Assembly (NCBI RefSeq): GCF_000025485.1
Contig: NC_013851.1
Coordinates: 673,001 to 737,000, forward strand
Length of the DNA: 64,000 bases
Direction of reading: 5' to 3'
Origin: Allochromatium vinosum DSM 180
GTDB lineage: Bacteria > Pseudomonadota > Gammaproteobacteria > Chromatiales > Chromatiaceae
Below, in pieces: positions 1-7,625 of the stretch (its first letter is position 1; each line of letters begins with the position of its first letter). The translations under genes were made by a program, and so were the position numbers. Below the pieces are notes generated by a model, which was not told the origin of the DNA, ran no database searches, and worked only from the letters and a program-made list of their open reading frames with translations.

Positions 1-217
1 CGTCATTCAGGCGGGCATCGGCGATGTCGTTCAGTTCAAGATCTTCGAGGCGATCCATCAGGGCCTCGTAGGCTTGCGCCGGCACGCAATAAAAGGCCGG
101 CTCGTTGCGGTTGAGGACGGCCACCGGAAGACCGGCTCCGGCCGCGACCGTGCCCATCGGATTGCGTTTCAGCTCTGAAATGCTCGCCGTCGTTTCGGCC
201 AGGATTCGATGCGTCAT
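1..217 (-). CDS. Phd/YefM-type (StbD-like) antitoxin, partial
   Basis: The reading frame begins at the ATG at 217 and runs off the left edge of the window, so only 72 residues are visible. It opens MTHRILAETTASISELKRNP, which is the classic start of type II antitoxins of the Phd/YefM/StbD group: a short DNA-binding strand-helix segment with an S-x-x-E-L-K-x-N-P core. It continues with a V-A-V-L-N-R-N-E-P-A-F-Y segment and a tail rich in E, D and L, as expected for the toxin-binding arm. Family knowledge says the protein represses its own operon and neutralises a RelE/ParE-type toxin. That toxin should lie just outside the window. A perfect 18-base palindrome lies 12 bases before the start codon and is the likely operator. 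The family call is firm; the exact subfamily is not. Confidence 0.78.
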   Translation of the reverse strand, partial: MTHRILAETTASISELKRNPMGTVAAGAGLPVAVLNRNEPAFYCVPAQAYEALMDRLEDLELNDIADARLND

Positions 218-228
218 GGCAGATTGGG

Positions 229-246
229 AGTGCTTTTAAAAGCACT
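229..246. promoter_or_regulatory. 18-bp perfect palindrome, probable antitoxin operator
   Basis: AGTGCTTTTAAAAGCACT reads identically on both strands and ends 12 bases before the ATG of the antitoxin gene. Antitoxins of this group bind as dimers to such palindromes and autorepress. No other gene lies close enough to own it. The operator role is inferred from position and symmetry. Confidence 0.6.
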
Positions 247-326
247 TAATCTAGAGCGTTCAACAGGTTTTATCAAGCCGGCCGGATGAGCAGGATGAGT
301 ACGAAAGCCGGGTCGGTAGATTGGTG

Positions 327-3300
327 TCAGGACGCCACATGCCGTTCAGTTCGCCCCAACAGCCGCCGCATCCGCTCGATCCCATCGTCGACCAGCGTAT
401 AGACCACGGGCACCACCAGCAGACTCAGGAAGGTCGAGGTGATGAGTCCGCCGATGACCACGATCGCCATGGGCGCGCGGAAGCTCGGGTCGGTGCCGAT
501 GCCGAGCGCGATCGGCAGCATGCCGGCGCCCATGGCGAGCGTGGTCATGATGATCGGGCGCGCGCGCTTGCGGCAGCCGTCGAGCAGCGCCTCCCAGCGG
601 TTCAGTCCATGCTCGCGCCGCGCCAGGATGATGTAGTCGATCAGCAGGATCGAGTTCTTGGTGGCGATGCCCATCAGCATGATGAGTCCGATCATCGACG
701 GCATCGACAGCGCGCTACCGGTCACGAACAGGGCGAGAAACGCACCGGGGATCGACAGCACCAGCGCCGCCAGGATGGTCGCCGGCTGCACGAAGTCGCG
801 AAACAGCAGCACCAGCACCGCATAGATGCAGAGCACCCCGGTCAGCATCGCCAGACCGAAGCTGGCGAAGAGTTCGCCCATGACCTCGGCATCGCCGACC
901 GTGGTCTGGAACACGCCCGGCGGCAGTTGGCGCAGGCTCGGCAGCGCCAGCGCCTGCTTCTCGACTTCGCCCAGCGGCTGCTGATTGAGTTCGATCTCGA
1001 AGTTGACGTTGCGCAGCCGATCGTAGCGATCGATCTCGGCCGGCCCGCTGTCGAGCGTCAGCGTGGCGATGGCGCCGATCAGCACCGGACCATCGCGTCC
1101 GGGTACGGTCAGACTGCGCAGCAGATCGAGATCCTGCCGCGCCGCAGGCGGCAGCTTGACCACGATCGGCACTTGGCGCTGGGACAGATTGAGCTTGGGC
1201 AGCGATTGGTCGTAGTCGCCGCTGGTGGCGATGCGCAGGGTCTCGGCGATGGCCGCCGAGGTCACGCCCAGCTCGGCGGCGCGGGCGAAGTCGGGCCGCA
1301 CCACCAGTTCGGGCCGCACCAGACTGGCGGTGTTGGTGACGCCGCCGATGCCGGGGATGGTGCGCAGTTCGCGCTCGACCCGGCGTGCGTGCTCGGCCAG
1401 GAGCTGACCGTTCTCGCTGGCCAGCACCAGGATGTACTTCTCGTTGGCTCCGGCCAGACCCACGGTGAACCGGATACCGGGAATGGCGGTCAGCGCCTCG
1501 CGCAGCTCGCGCTCGATCGATTGCTTGGTGACACCGCGCCGCTCGTTGCGCGGCGTGAGGCGGATGGTCAGGGTCGCCTTGCGCACCTCCTGCACGCCCG
1601 TGGCCACGAAGGGGTCGCCGCCCGCCGAACCGCCGCCGATGGTGGTATAGACCAGCCGCACCTGCGGGTGACGGGCGACCAGCACCCGTGCCTGCTCGGC
1701 CGCCGCCAGCGTCTGGTCGAGCGTGCTGCCGGGCGGGAGCTGGAGATTGACCTGAGTCTGGGACATGTCGTCGGGCGGCAGGAAGCCGGTCGGCAGCAGC
1801 GGCACCAGCGCGAAGGAGCCGACGAAGAACCCGGCCGCGCCCAGGAGCGTCAGCCAGCGATGGCGCACACAGAACCCGCTCAGGCGCACCACGGTATCGA
1901 GCCAGCGCGGCCGGTCGTGGAGCCGGCGCGGCGGGTGCAGCAGATAGGCCGCCATCATCGGCGTGAGCAGCCGCGCCACCACCAGCGACACGAACACCGC
2001 AATGGCCGCCGTCCAGCCGAACTGCACGAAGAACTTGCCCGCCACCCCGCTCATGAAAGCCGTCGGCAGAAACACGGCGATCAGTGTGAAGGTGGTGGCG
2101 ATGACCGCCAGCCCGATCTCGTCGGCCGCCTCCATCGCCGCCTGATAAGGCGTCTTGCCCATCCGCAGATGGCGCATGATGTTCTCGATCTCGACGATGG
2201 CGTCGTCGACCAGGACACCGATCACCAGCGACAGCGACAGCAGGGTCACGACATTGAGCGTGAACCCGAGCAGATACATGGCCGCAAAGGTCGGCAGGAT
2301 CGACAGCGGCAGCGCCGTGGCCGAGACCAGGGTCGCGCGCCAGTCGCGCAGGAAGGCCCAGACCACCAGCACCGCCAGCACCGCGCCCTCCAGCAGCAGC
2401 GACATCGAGCCTTCGAAGTTCTCCACCACCGGGTCGACGAAATTGAAGGACTCGACGACCTCGATATCGGGGTGCTCGGCGTGCAGTCGAGCCAGTTCGG
2501 CCCGTACCCCCTCGGCCACCTCCAGTTCGCCAGCGCCACGACTGCGCACCACCTCGAAGCCGACCACCGGGCGCCCGTCGAGCAGCGCGGCCGAACGCCG
2601 TTCGGCAATGGTGTCGGTCACGGTGGCGACCTGACCGAGCCGGATGCGCCGGCCATCGGACAGACTGATGTCCAGTTCGGCCAGCTCGGCGGCGGTCCGG
2701 ACCGTGGCCAGGGTGCGCACCGACTGCTCGGCTCCGCCCAGATCGGCGCGTCCGCCCGAGTCCTCGCGCTGGATCCGGCGCAACTGGCGCGAGATGTCGG
2801 CGGCCGTGACCCGCAGCGCCAGCAGCCGGTCCGGGTCCAGTTCGATCCGCACCTCGCGGTCCACGCCGCCGACCCGGCTCACCGCGCCGACGCCCGGCAC
2901 GCTGAGCAGACGCCGCGCCAGGGTGTTGTCGACGAACCAGGACAGCGCCTCCTCGTCCAGACGCGGCGAATCGACCGTGTAGCTCAGGATCGGCAGTCCG
3001 GTCAGGTCGATCTTGGCGACGATCGGCTCTTCCAGATCGCCGGGCAGGTCGGAGCGGATGCGCGAGACGGCATCGCGCACGTCGTCGACGGCCTCCTGGG
3101 TCGGTTTCTCCAGCCGGAATTCGGCGGTGACGGTCGCGGTGCCGTCCTGAACCTTGGTGTAGATGTGCTTGATGCCCTGGAGACTGGCGATGGCGTTCTC
3201 GATCTTGCGCGCCACCTCGGTTTCCAGCAGCGCCGGCGCCGCGCCGGGCAGACTGGCCGAGACCCGCACGCTCGGCAGATCGATGTCCATGAACTGCTGG

Positions 3301-3401
3301 ACCTTCATCGCCATGAACGACAGCGTGCCCATGAAGGCCAGCAGGGCGAACAGCAGGATCGCCGGGATGGGGTTGCGGATCGACCAGGCGGAGACGTTCA
3401 T
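327..3401 (-). CDS. RND multidrug efflux permease (AcrB/HAE1-like)
   Basis: This 1024-residue protein is a proton-driven inner-membrane efflux pump of the resistance-nodulation-division superfamily. The first transmembrane helix is at about residues 12-30. It is followed by a large periplasmic domain and then the hydrophobic block of helices 2-6. The helix-4 motif GVLVDDAIVEIEN places the proton-relay Asp pair at 399-400. The helix-10 motif ATKNSILLIDY carries the partner Lys at about 915. Length is normal for the family. The ATG at 3401 overlaps the stop of the upstream adaptor gene by ATGA, which fixes the start. No TolC-type outer-membrane partner lies nearby, so the pump presumably borrows one encoded elsewhere. 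It is the last gene of the chemosensory run, which is unusual company. The substrate is unknown; the sequence looks like drug or organic-compound pumps rather than CzcA metal pumps. Confidence 0.93.
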   Translation of the reverse strand: MNVSAWSIRNPIPAILLFALLAFMGTLSFMAMKVQQFMDIDLPSVRVSASLPGAAPALLETEVARKIENAIASLQGIKHIYTKVQDGTATVTAEFRLEKPTQEAVDDVRDAVSRIRSDLPGDLEEPIVAKIDLTGLPILSYTVDSPRLDEEALSWFVDNTLARRLLSVPGVGAVSRVGGVDREVRIELDPDRLLALRVTAADISRQLRRIQREDSGGRADLGGAEQSVRTLATVRTAAELAELDISLSDGRRIRLGQVATVTDTIAERRSAALLDGRPVVGFEVVRSRGAGELEVAEGVRAELARLHAEHPDIEVVESFNFVDPVVENFEGSMSLLLEGAVLAVLVVWAFLRDWRATLVSATALPLSILPTFAAMYLLGFTLNVVTLLSLSLVIGVLVDDAIVEIENIMRHLRMGKTPYQAAMEAADEIGLAVIATTFTLIAVFLPTAFMSGVAGKFFVQFGWTAAIAVFVSLVVARLLTPMMAAYLLHPPRRLHDRPRWLDTVVRLSGFCVRHRWLTLLGAAGFFVGSFALVPLLPTGFLPPDDMSQTQVNLQLPPGSTLDQTLAAAEQARVLVARHPQVRLVYTTIGGGSAGGDPFVATGVQEVRKATLTIRLTPRNERRGVTKQSIERELREALTAIPGIRFTVGLAGANEKYILVLASENGQLLAEHARRVERELRTIPGIGGVTNTASLVRPELVVRPDFARAAELGVTSAAIAETLRIATSGDYDQSLPKLNLSQRQVPIVVKLPPAARQDLDLLRSLTVPGRDGPVLIGAIATLTLDSGPAEIDRYDRLRNVNFEIELNQQPLGEVEKQALALPSLRQLPPGVFQTTVGDAEVMGELFASFGLAMLTGVLCIYAVLVLLFRDFVQPATILAALVLSIPGAFLALFVTGSALSMPSMIGLIMLMGIATKNSILLIDYIILARREHGLNRWEALLDGCRKRARPIIMTTLAMGAGMLPIALGIGTDPSFRAPMAIVVIGGLITSTFLSLLVVPVVYTLVDDGIERMRRLLGRTERHVAS

Positions 3402-4522
3402 TCGGCGAGGCGCACCAGATCGCCGTCGGCGAGGAAGCCGACGCCGCTGTCGACCACCTCGGCCGTGGCCTCCAGTCCGGCGGTGATCTCGACCCGATCG
3501 CCCAGACGCCGGTCGACCCCGACCTTGGTCTGGATCACGGTGCCGCCCGGCTCCAGCCGGAACACATAGGCGAAGCCCTCGCGCGCCAGCACCGCCGACT
3601 GGGGCAGCGTCAGGGCCGGACTCTCGCCGAGATCCAGCTCGCCGCGAACGAACATCCCGGCGCGCAGCGGCCGGCCGGTCGCCTCGGCGGGCAGGTCGAC
3701 ATAGACCAGTCCGGTGAGTGTGCGCGCATCGATGGTCGGGGCAACGCGCCGAATCTGGCCGTTCACCGGCGTGCCGTCTGGCGCGAGAATCCGGGCCGGT
3801 CCGCCCGGTTGCAGCCGCGCCAGCTCGGTCGCCGGCACCTCGGCGCGCCACTCCAGCCGGCTGTCACGGATGAGGCGCAGCAGCTCGTCTCCGGGCTGGA
3901 CGAGTGAGCCCTGGGTGGCGCTCAGCGAGGCGACGATGCCGGCGACCGGCGCCAGCACGCTGGTCCGCGACAGCCGTAGTTCCTCGCTGCGCACCCGAGC
4001 GCGGGCGGCATCGAGCCGGGCCAGCGCGGTCCGTTCGGCGCTCAGGTATTGATCGGCCTGCTGCGCACTGAGCGCGGCCGTGCCGCGTGACTCACGTGCA
4101 CGGTCGGCGTCGGCGCGGGCCTCGGCGAGCAGTGCCTCGGCTTCGGCTACGGCGGCGCGTGCCTGTTGGAACGCCGCCGTCACGCTGTCGCTGTCGATGC
4201 GCGCGAGCAACTGGCCGCGCTCGACCCGGTCGCCGATCTCGACCAGCACCTCGACGAGCCGATCGCCGCCGATCTCGGCGCCGACGACCACCTCACGCCA
4301 GGCGGCGATATTCCCGGTGGCGGCGATGGTGCGCGGCCAGTCGCGGATCTCGGGACGGGTGGTGGTGACGGTCAGGGCCGGCTTGGTCGGCCGGGCGGGG
4401 GCGTCATCGTCTGCCTGGAGCCAGCCCGCCTGGCCGCCCAGGCCGAATACCAGGGCCAGCCCCAGGCCGAGACGATGGATTCCACTGAGTCGTCGTGGAT
4501 GTGTGTTGTCGAGCGCATGCAT
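3398..4522 (-). CDS. RND efflux periplasmic adaptor (membrane fusion protein)
   Basis: A 374-residue periplasmic adaptor of the HlyD/AcrA type. An N-terminal hydrophobic segment at about residues 17-36 ends in Q-A-D-D and looks like a Sec signal peptide. Next come a lipoyl half-domain (…VLVEIGDRVERGQLLARI…), an alpha-helical hairpin rich in A, E and R at about 110-190, the second lipoyl half (VLAPVAGIVASLS), a beta-barrel and a C-terminal membrane-proximal domain. It bridges the RND pump to an outer-membrane channel. Its stop overlaps the pump start (ATGA). Only 15 bases separate its start from the CheW-like gene upstream, so it is probably transcribed with the chemosensory genes. There is no N-terminal lipobox Cys, so it is probably soluble or anchored by an uncleaved helix. 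Confidence 0.92.
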   Translation of the reverse strand: MHALDNTHPRRLSGIHRLGLGLALVFGLGGQAGWLQADDDAPARPTKPALTVTTTRPEIRDWPRTIAATGNIAAWREVVVGAEIGGDRLVEVLVEIGDRVERGQLLARIDSDSVTAAFQQARAAVAEAEALLAEARADADRARESRGTAALSAQQADQYLSAERTALARLDAARARVRSEELRLSRTSVLAPVAGIVASLSATQGSLVQPGDELLRLIRDSRLEWRAEVPATELARLQPGGPARILAPDGTPVNGQIRRVAPTIDARTLTGLVYVDLPAEATGRPLRAGMFVRGELDLGESPALTLPQSAVLAREGFAYVFRLEPGGTVIQTKVGVDRRLGDRVEITAGLEATAEVVDSGVGFLADGDLVRLAE

Positions 4523-4537
4523 GTCGATGTCGTTCGT

Positions 4538-4954
4538 TCAGTGCGTCAAACGCCAGGCGTCGAGGAGGATCAGGAGGCGCTCGGCGGGTGGTTCGCCGAG
4601 CAGGGCCAGGGCACGCACGCCGTTGGGGCGCAGGCGCGCGGCCAGCAGTGGAGGGAGCGGCTGGATCGCACGTACCGGAAGCTCGAAGTGCACGACGGGT
4701 TCACCGACGCGGATCAGTCGCCGCCAGTCCGGATGGACGATCTCGAGCAGACGCTGGCGCGACGGCTCGGACGCGGTTGAATCGGGCCATTCGATGAGTT
4801 CGGCCAGACTGGGCGCGGCGGTTTCAGCCGGGTTGCGCATGGCGCCGATCTTGGTCGCCTCCAGCGCCAGACAGTGCCCGGCGCTCTCGAACCGAACGAG
4901 CGCAAGGGTCTCCGGTGGTGCCACGGGGCCGTGTTCGACTCCAGTCCGAACCAC
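4538..4954 (-). CDS. Short CheW-like chemosensory protein (WspD position)
   Basis: A 138-residue protein encoded from a GTG directly after the stop of the CheW gene. It contains a LALVRFESAGHCLALEA segment resembling the first strands of a CheW fold. Near the end, RLIRVGEPVVHFELPVRAI and RLLILLDAWRL resemble CheW strands. The middle is short and the usual CheW glycine pattern is poor. In Wsp-type systems a second CheW-like adaptor (WspD) occupies the operon, and this gene fits that slot by position. I see no enzyme motif. It may be a degenerate coupling protein or a structural partner specific to this system. The chemosensory link is confident from context; the fold assignment is tentative. 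Confidence 0.55.
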   Translation of the reverse strand: MVRTGVEHGPVAPPETLALVRFESAGHCLALEATKIGAMRNPAETAAPSLAELIEWPDSTASEPSRQRLLEIVHPDWRRLIRVGEPVVHFELPVRAIQPLPPLLAARLRPNGVRALALLGEPPAERLLILLDAWRLTH

Positions 4955-5518
4955 TCAGCCTGCCCCGCTCAGGTAGTCCTGGAACAGCGCATCGAGATCC
5001 AGCAGGAACACGCTGTGTTCGTCGAGTTGGAAGACTCCGCGCGCGGTCCGGCGCAGTGGCTCAGCCAGCGTGTCGGGCACGGCCTGGATCGCGTCCTCGG
5101 CGACATCCAGCACATCGACGACGCGATCGACCCGCAGTCCGCTGCGCATCGGTTCACCGCCGACTTCGTGCGACCCCTGGGCCAGCAGGATCGCCCCCTG
5201 CCGGCCGGGCGCGCCGTGCCCGATCCCCAGCAGATCGCCCAGCCGGATGACCGAGGTGATGTCGCCGCGCACACTGATGACACCCTCGAGCGCCGGCGGA
5301 CAGCCGGGCACGAAATGGATGGTCGACAGTGGCAGGATCTCGCTGACCTGACGCCCCGGCAGGGCCTGGAGCCGCTCGCCGATGGCGAAGACCACGAGCT
5401 TGACGGTGGGCGCGTCGACTTCGACCAGCTCCGCCTCGCCGCGGCGGCGTCGGTCCAGGATCTCGCTCAGTGGGTCCGGATTCGGGTGCAGGCTGTCGGA
5501 GGCCATCGCCGTGATCAC
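4955..5518 (-). CDS. CheW-type coupling protein
   Basis: A 187-residue protein with a full CheW domain: KLVVFAIGERLQALPGRQVSEIL, then IHFVPGCPPALEGVISVRGDITSVIRLGDLLG, the standard hydrophobic strand and RG-x-I-x-x-V-I-x-L signature. CheW bridges the chemoreceptor to the CheA kinase on the cytoplasmic side of the receptor array. A 40-residue N-terminal extension (…LSEILDRRRRGEAEL…) precedes the domain. The annotated start is a GTG at 5518 that overlaps the cyclase stop (GTGA). An internal ATG four codons later is a possible alternative. It lies between the diguanylate cyclase and the short CheW-like gene. Confidence 0.9.
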   Translation of the reverse strand: MITAMASDSLHPNPDPLSEILDRRRRGEAELVEVDAPTVKLVVFAIGERLQALPGRQVSEILPLSTIHFVPGCPPALEGVISVRGDITSVIRLGDLLGIGHGAPGRQGAILLAQGSHEVGGEPMRSGLRVDRVVDVLDVAEDAIQAVPDTLAEPLRRTARGVFQLDEHSVFLLDLDALFQDYLSGAG

Positions 5519-7194
5519 TGTCTGCTGTTGGAGTGGGCGATCAGGATGCGATTGCGCCCCGCACGCTTGGCGCGATAGAGCGCGGCGTCGGCCGCCTCGA
5601 TCAGCGCCGAGGGATCGCTGTATTCGGGGAAGGCGGCCAGCCCGCCGCTGAAGGTGCAGTGGAACTCCGTCCCGTCGGCGATGAAGGTCACGGCTGCGAA
5701 GCTCTCGCGCAGTGAATCCATGATGGTCTTGGCCTGATCGGCGTCCAGGCCGGTCATGATGACGGCGAACTCCTCGCCGCCATAACGCCCGACGATGTCG
5801 GACTCGCGCAGCCGCAGTCGCAGGGTGCGCCCGAGGGCCATCAGCACCTGATCGCCGGTCGGGTGCCCGTGAGTGTCGTTGACGGCCTTGAAATGATCGA
5901 CGTCGATCATGGCCAGACAGAGCAGACGCCCGGAGCGCTGGCAGGAGGCCATGGCGACTTTGAGCAGTTGCAGGATGGTGTTGTGGTTGAACAGTCCGGT
6001 GAGGCTGTCGCGGATCATCAGCGAGCGCAGGGTGCGCATGCGTTCGGCGCGCAGATGGACCTCGGTCACGAGGCGTTCGGGTTCGATCGGCTTGGTGAGA
6101 AAGCCGTCGGCGCCGACTTCCAGCGCCTTGAACTGCCGCCGCGCGTCGGTCTCGGAGGAGACATAGATGATCGGCAGCCCCAGATAGCCGGGGATCTGGC
6201 GCAGCACGCGCGCCAGCTCGGGACCGGAGCAGTGGGGCATGTAGAGATCCATCAGCACCAGATCGGCGTCGAACTCTTCCAGGATGGCGGGCACGCGCTC
6301 GGGTTCATTCGCGACACGCGTGACCATGCCGGCCGCGTCCAGCACCATGGCATAGAACTGGCCCACGTCCGGATCATCGTCGACGATCAGGATGTGATAG
6401 GGATCGGGCGTGCCGCGACTGGTGAGCTGATCGAGCAGCTCGGCCAGTTCGACGGCCTTGACCGGCTTGCGGCAGTAAGCGTACCCGCCGGCCTTGACCG
6501 CGCGCAGACGGGCCTGGAAGTCGTCGCGCATCGAAATGAACAGGCAGGGAACGTGGGTATCCAGCCGGGCGTTCAGTTCGGCGACGGCCGCCGGTCCGGC
6601 GTCCCGCCCCTCCGGGAACATGATGTCCATGATGATGGCCGCCGGCAGCCGTTTCAGGGCAGCCAGGCGCAGCGCCTCCAGAGACGCGTAGGGTTCGACC
6701 TCGTAGCCGAAGCAGCCGAGCTGGTCGGACAGATCGCGTGCCAGTATCGGGTCGTCGTCACAGAGATAGATGAGACGCTGGTTCGATCCGGCTTCATCGG
6801 CACGTTGAGCCGGCAGGGTGAAACGCGGCTGACTGTCGGCCGCCATGGCGCTGTCGACGCTCAGCTTGAGCTCTTCGAGTGTTTGGACGTGCCGGCGCAG
6901 ATCGGCGAGCAGGTGCGGCGAGAGCCGCCGGTCGCCGTCGAGCACCTCTCGCAGGGTCTGCTCGGCCTCTTTGGCCGAAGCGTTGATGGCGTCGAAGCCA
7001 AAGGAGGCGCCCGACCCCTTGAGCGTGTGGAAGATGAGATGGAGCTGACTGAGCGGCTCGTCCTGGCGCTCGCTGGTCGTGAGCGCGGCCAGCAGCTCGC
7101 GCGCCTGACGCAGACGGTCGGGAAGCTGCTCGATGAAGGACGCACGCAGACGCCGCTTGCGTTCCTGGAAGGAGTCCTGGGGGCCGGCCGGCAT
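5515..7194 (-). CDS. Hpt-REC-REC-GGEEF diguanylate cyclase response regulator (WspR-like output)
   Basis: A 559-residue cytoplasmic signalling protein that should make cyclic di-GMP from two GTP. Domains in order: a histidine phosphotransfer domain (HTLKGSGASFG, His56); receiver 1 at about 141-258 with acceptor Asp190 in IIMDIMFPEG; receiver 2 at about 266-385 with acceptor Asp316 in VLMDLYMP and the conserved Lys in FLTKP; and a GGDEF domain at about 390-555. The active-site loop is GGEEF at 472-476, so it should be catalytic. An RESD product-inhibition site sits at 463-466, the correct distance upstream. Canonical WspR has a single receiver. The extra Hpt and second receiver are unusual and suggest a relay or branched phosphate input from CheA. 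It sits inside the chemosensory operon, just upstream of cheW. Confidence 0.93.
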   Translation of the reverse strand: MPAGPQDSFQERKRRLRASFIEQLPDRLRQARELLAALTTSERQDEPLSQLHLIFHTLKGSGASFGFDAINASAKEAEQTLREVLDGDRRLSPHLLADLRRHVQTLEELKLSVDSAMAADSQPRFTLPAQRADEAGSNQRLIYLCDDDPILARDLSDQLGCFGYEVEPYASLEALRLAALKRLPAAIIMDIMFPEGRDAGPAAVAELNARLDTHVPCLFISMRDDFQARLRAVKAGGYAYCRKPVKAVELAELLDQLTSRGTPDPYHILIVDDDPDVGQFYAMVLDAAGMVTRVANEPERVPAILEEFDADLVLMDLYMPHCSGPELARVLRQIPGYLGLPIIYVSSETDARRQFKALEVGADGFLTKPIEPERLVTEVHLRAERMRTLRSLMIRDSLTGLFNHNTILQLLKVAMASCQRSGRLLCLAMIDVDHFKAVNDTHGHPTGDQVLMALGRTLRLRLRESDIVGRYGGEEFAVIMTGLDADQAKTIMDSLRESFAAVTFIADGTEFHCTFSGGLAAFPEYSDPSALIEAADAALYRAKRAGRNRILIAHSNSRQ

Positions 7195-7232
7195 GTCGAT
7201 GGTGCCTCGTTCGCGTCTCCGGTCGTTGCGGT

Positions 7233-7580
7233 TCAGAGTCGGTCGAGCAGTTCGGGCAACCGCTGCTCCAGTGAATCGTCCTTGGCGAGACAGGCGCGGA
7301 GTCCGGGTTCGCGCTCCAGCAGTGGCGTGGGGTCGTCTCCGGTCAGGAGCACGAATGGCTGGTCCAGGCCGCGTTCGCGCAGCTCCTGGAACAACTCCAG
7401 TCCATCGAGCAGCGGCATGTGCAGGTCCGAGACCACCAATTCGAAGGTCGCATCCTCGGTGAGTCGCTCCAGAGCCTCCAGGCCATGTTCGGCGAGCTGG
7501 CAGCTGTGTCCGGCCTCTTCGAGAACGGCCAGGGTCATCTCGCCGGCCAGCGGGTCATCGTCGACGATCAGTATGCGCAT
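7233..7580 (-). CDS. Single-domain CheY-like response regulator
   Basis: A 115-residue stand-alone receiver. The acidic pair lies in ILIVDDDP, the phospho-acceptor Asp is in VVSDLHMP, the switch Thr is in VLLTGDDP and the Lys is in CLAKDD, so all catalytic positions are present. There is no output domain. It is encoded between cheA and the multi-domain cyclase, 45 bases after cheA and 38 bases before the cyclase. It may be a phosphate sink for CheA, an intermediate that donates phosphate to the Hpt domain of the cyclase, or a regulator of a separate target. Wsp systems do not normally carry such a gene. Confidence 0.88.
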   Translation of the reverse strand: MRILIVDDDPLAGEMTLAVLEEAGHSCQLAEHGLEALERLTEDATFELVVSDLHMPLLDGLELFQELRERGLDQPFVLLTGDDPTPLLEREPGLRACLAKDDSLEQRLPELLDRL

Positions 7581-7625
7581 GGGGGTCTCAGATCCTCGAA
7601 ATCGGGTGCGGGCGCGAGTCAGGGG

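Noticed and set aside
36-245. Alternative 69-codon frame over the antitoxin gene
   Set aside because: Arg/Gly/Ser-rich shadow; another minus-strand frame over the same bases encodes a clear Phd/YefM N-terminus.
321-3569. Open frame of over 1000 codons on the plus strand opposite the RND pump
   Set aside because: Translation is low-complexity His/Arg/Gln/Asp with no domain. It is the mirror of a high-GC gene with strong third-base bias, and the opposite strand codes a complete RND pump.
3402-3851. Upstream extension of the RND pump frame
   Set aside because: It lies inside the adaptor gene in another frame and is Arg-rich; the ATG at 3401 with ATGA coupling gives the normal pump N-terminus.
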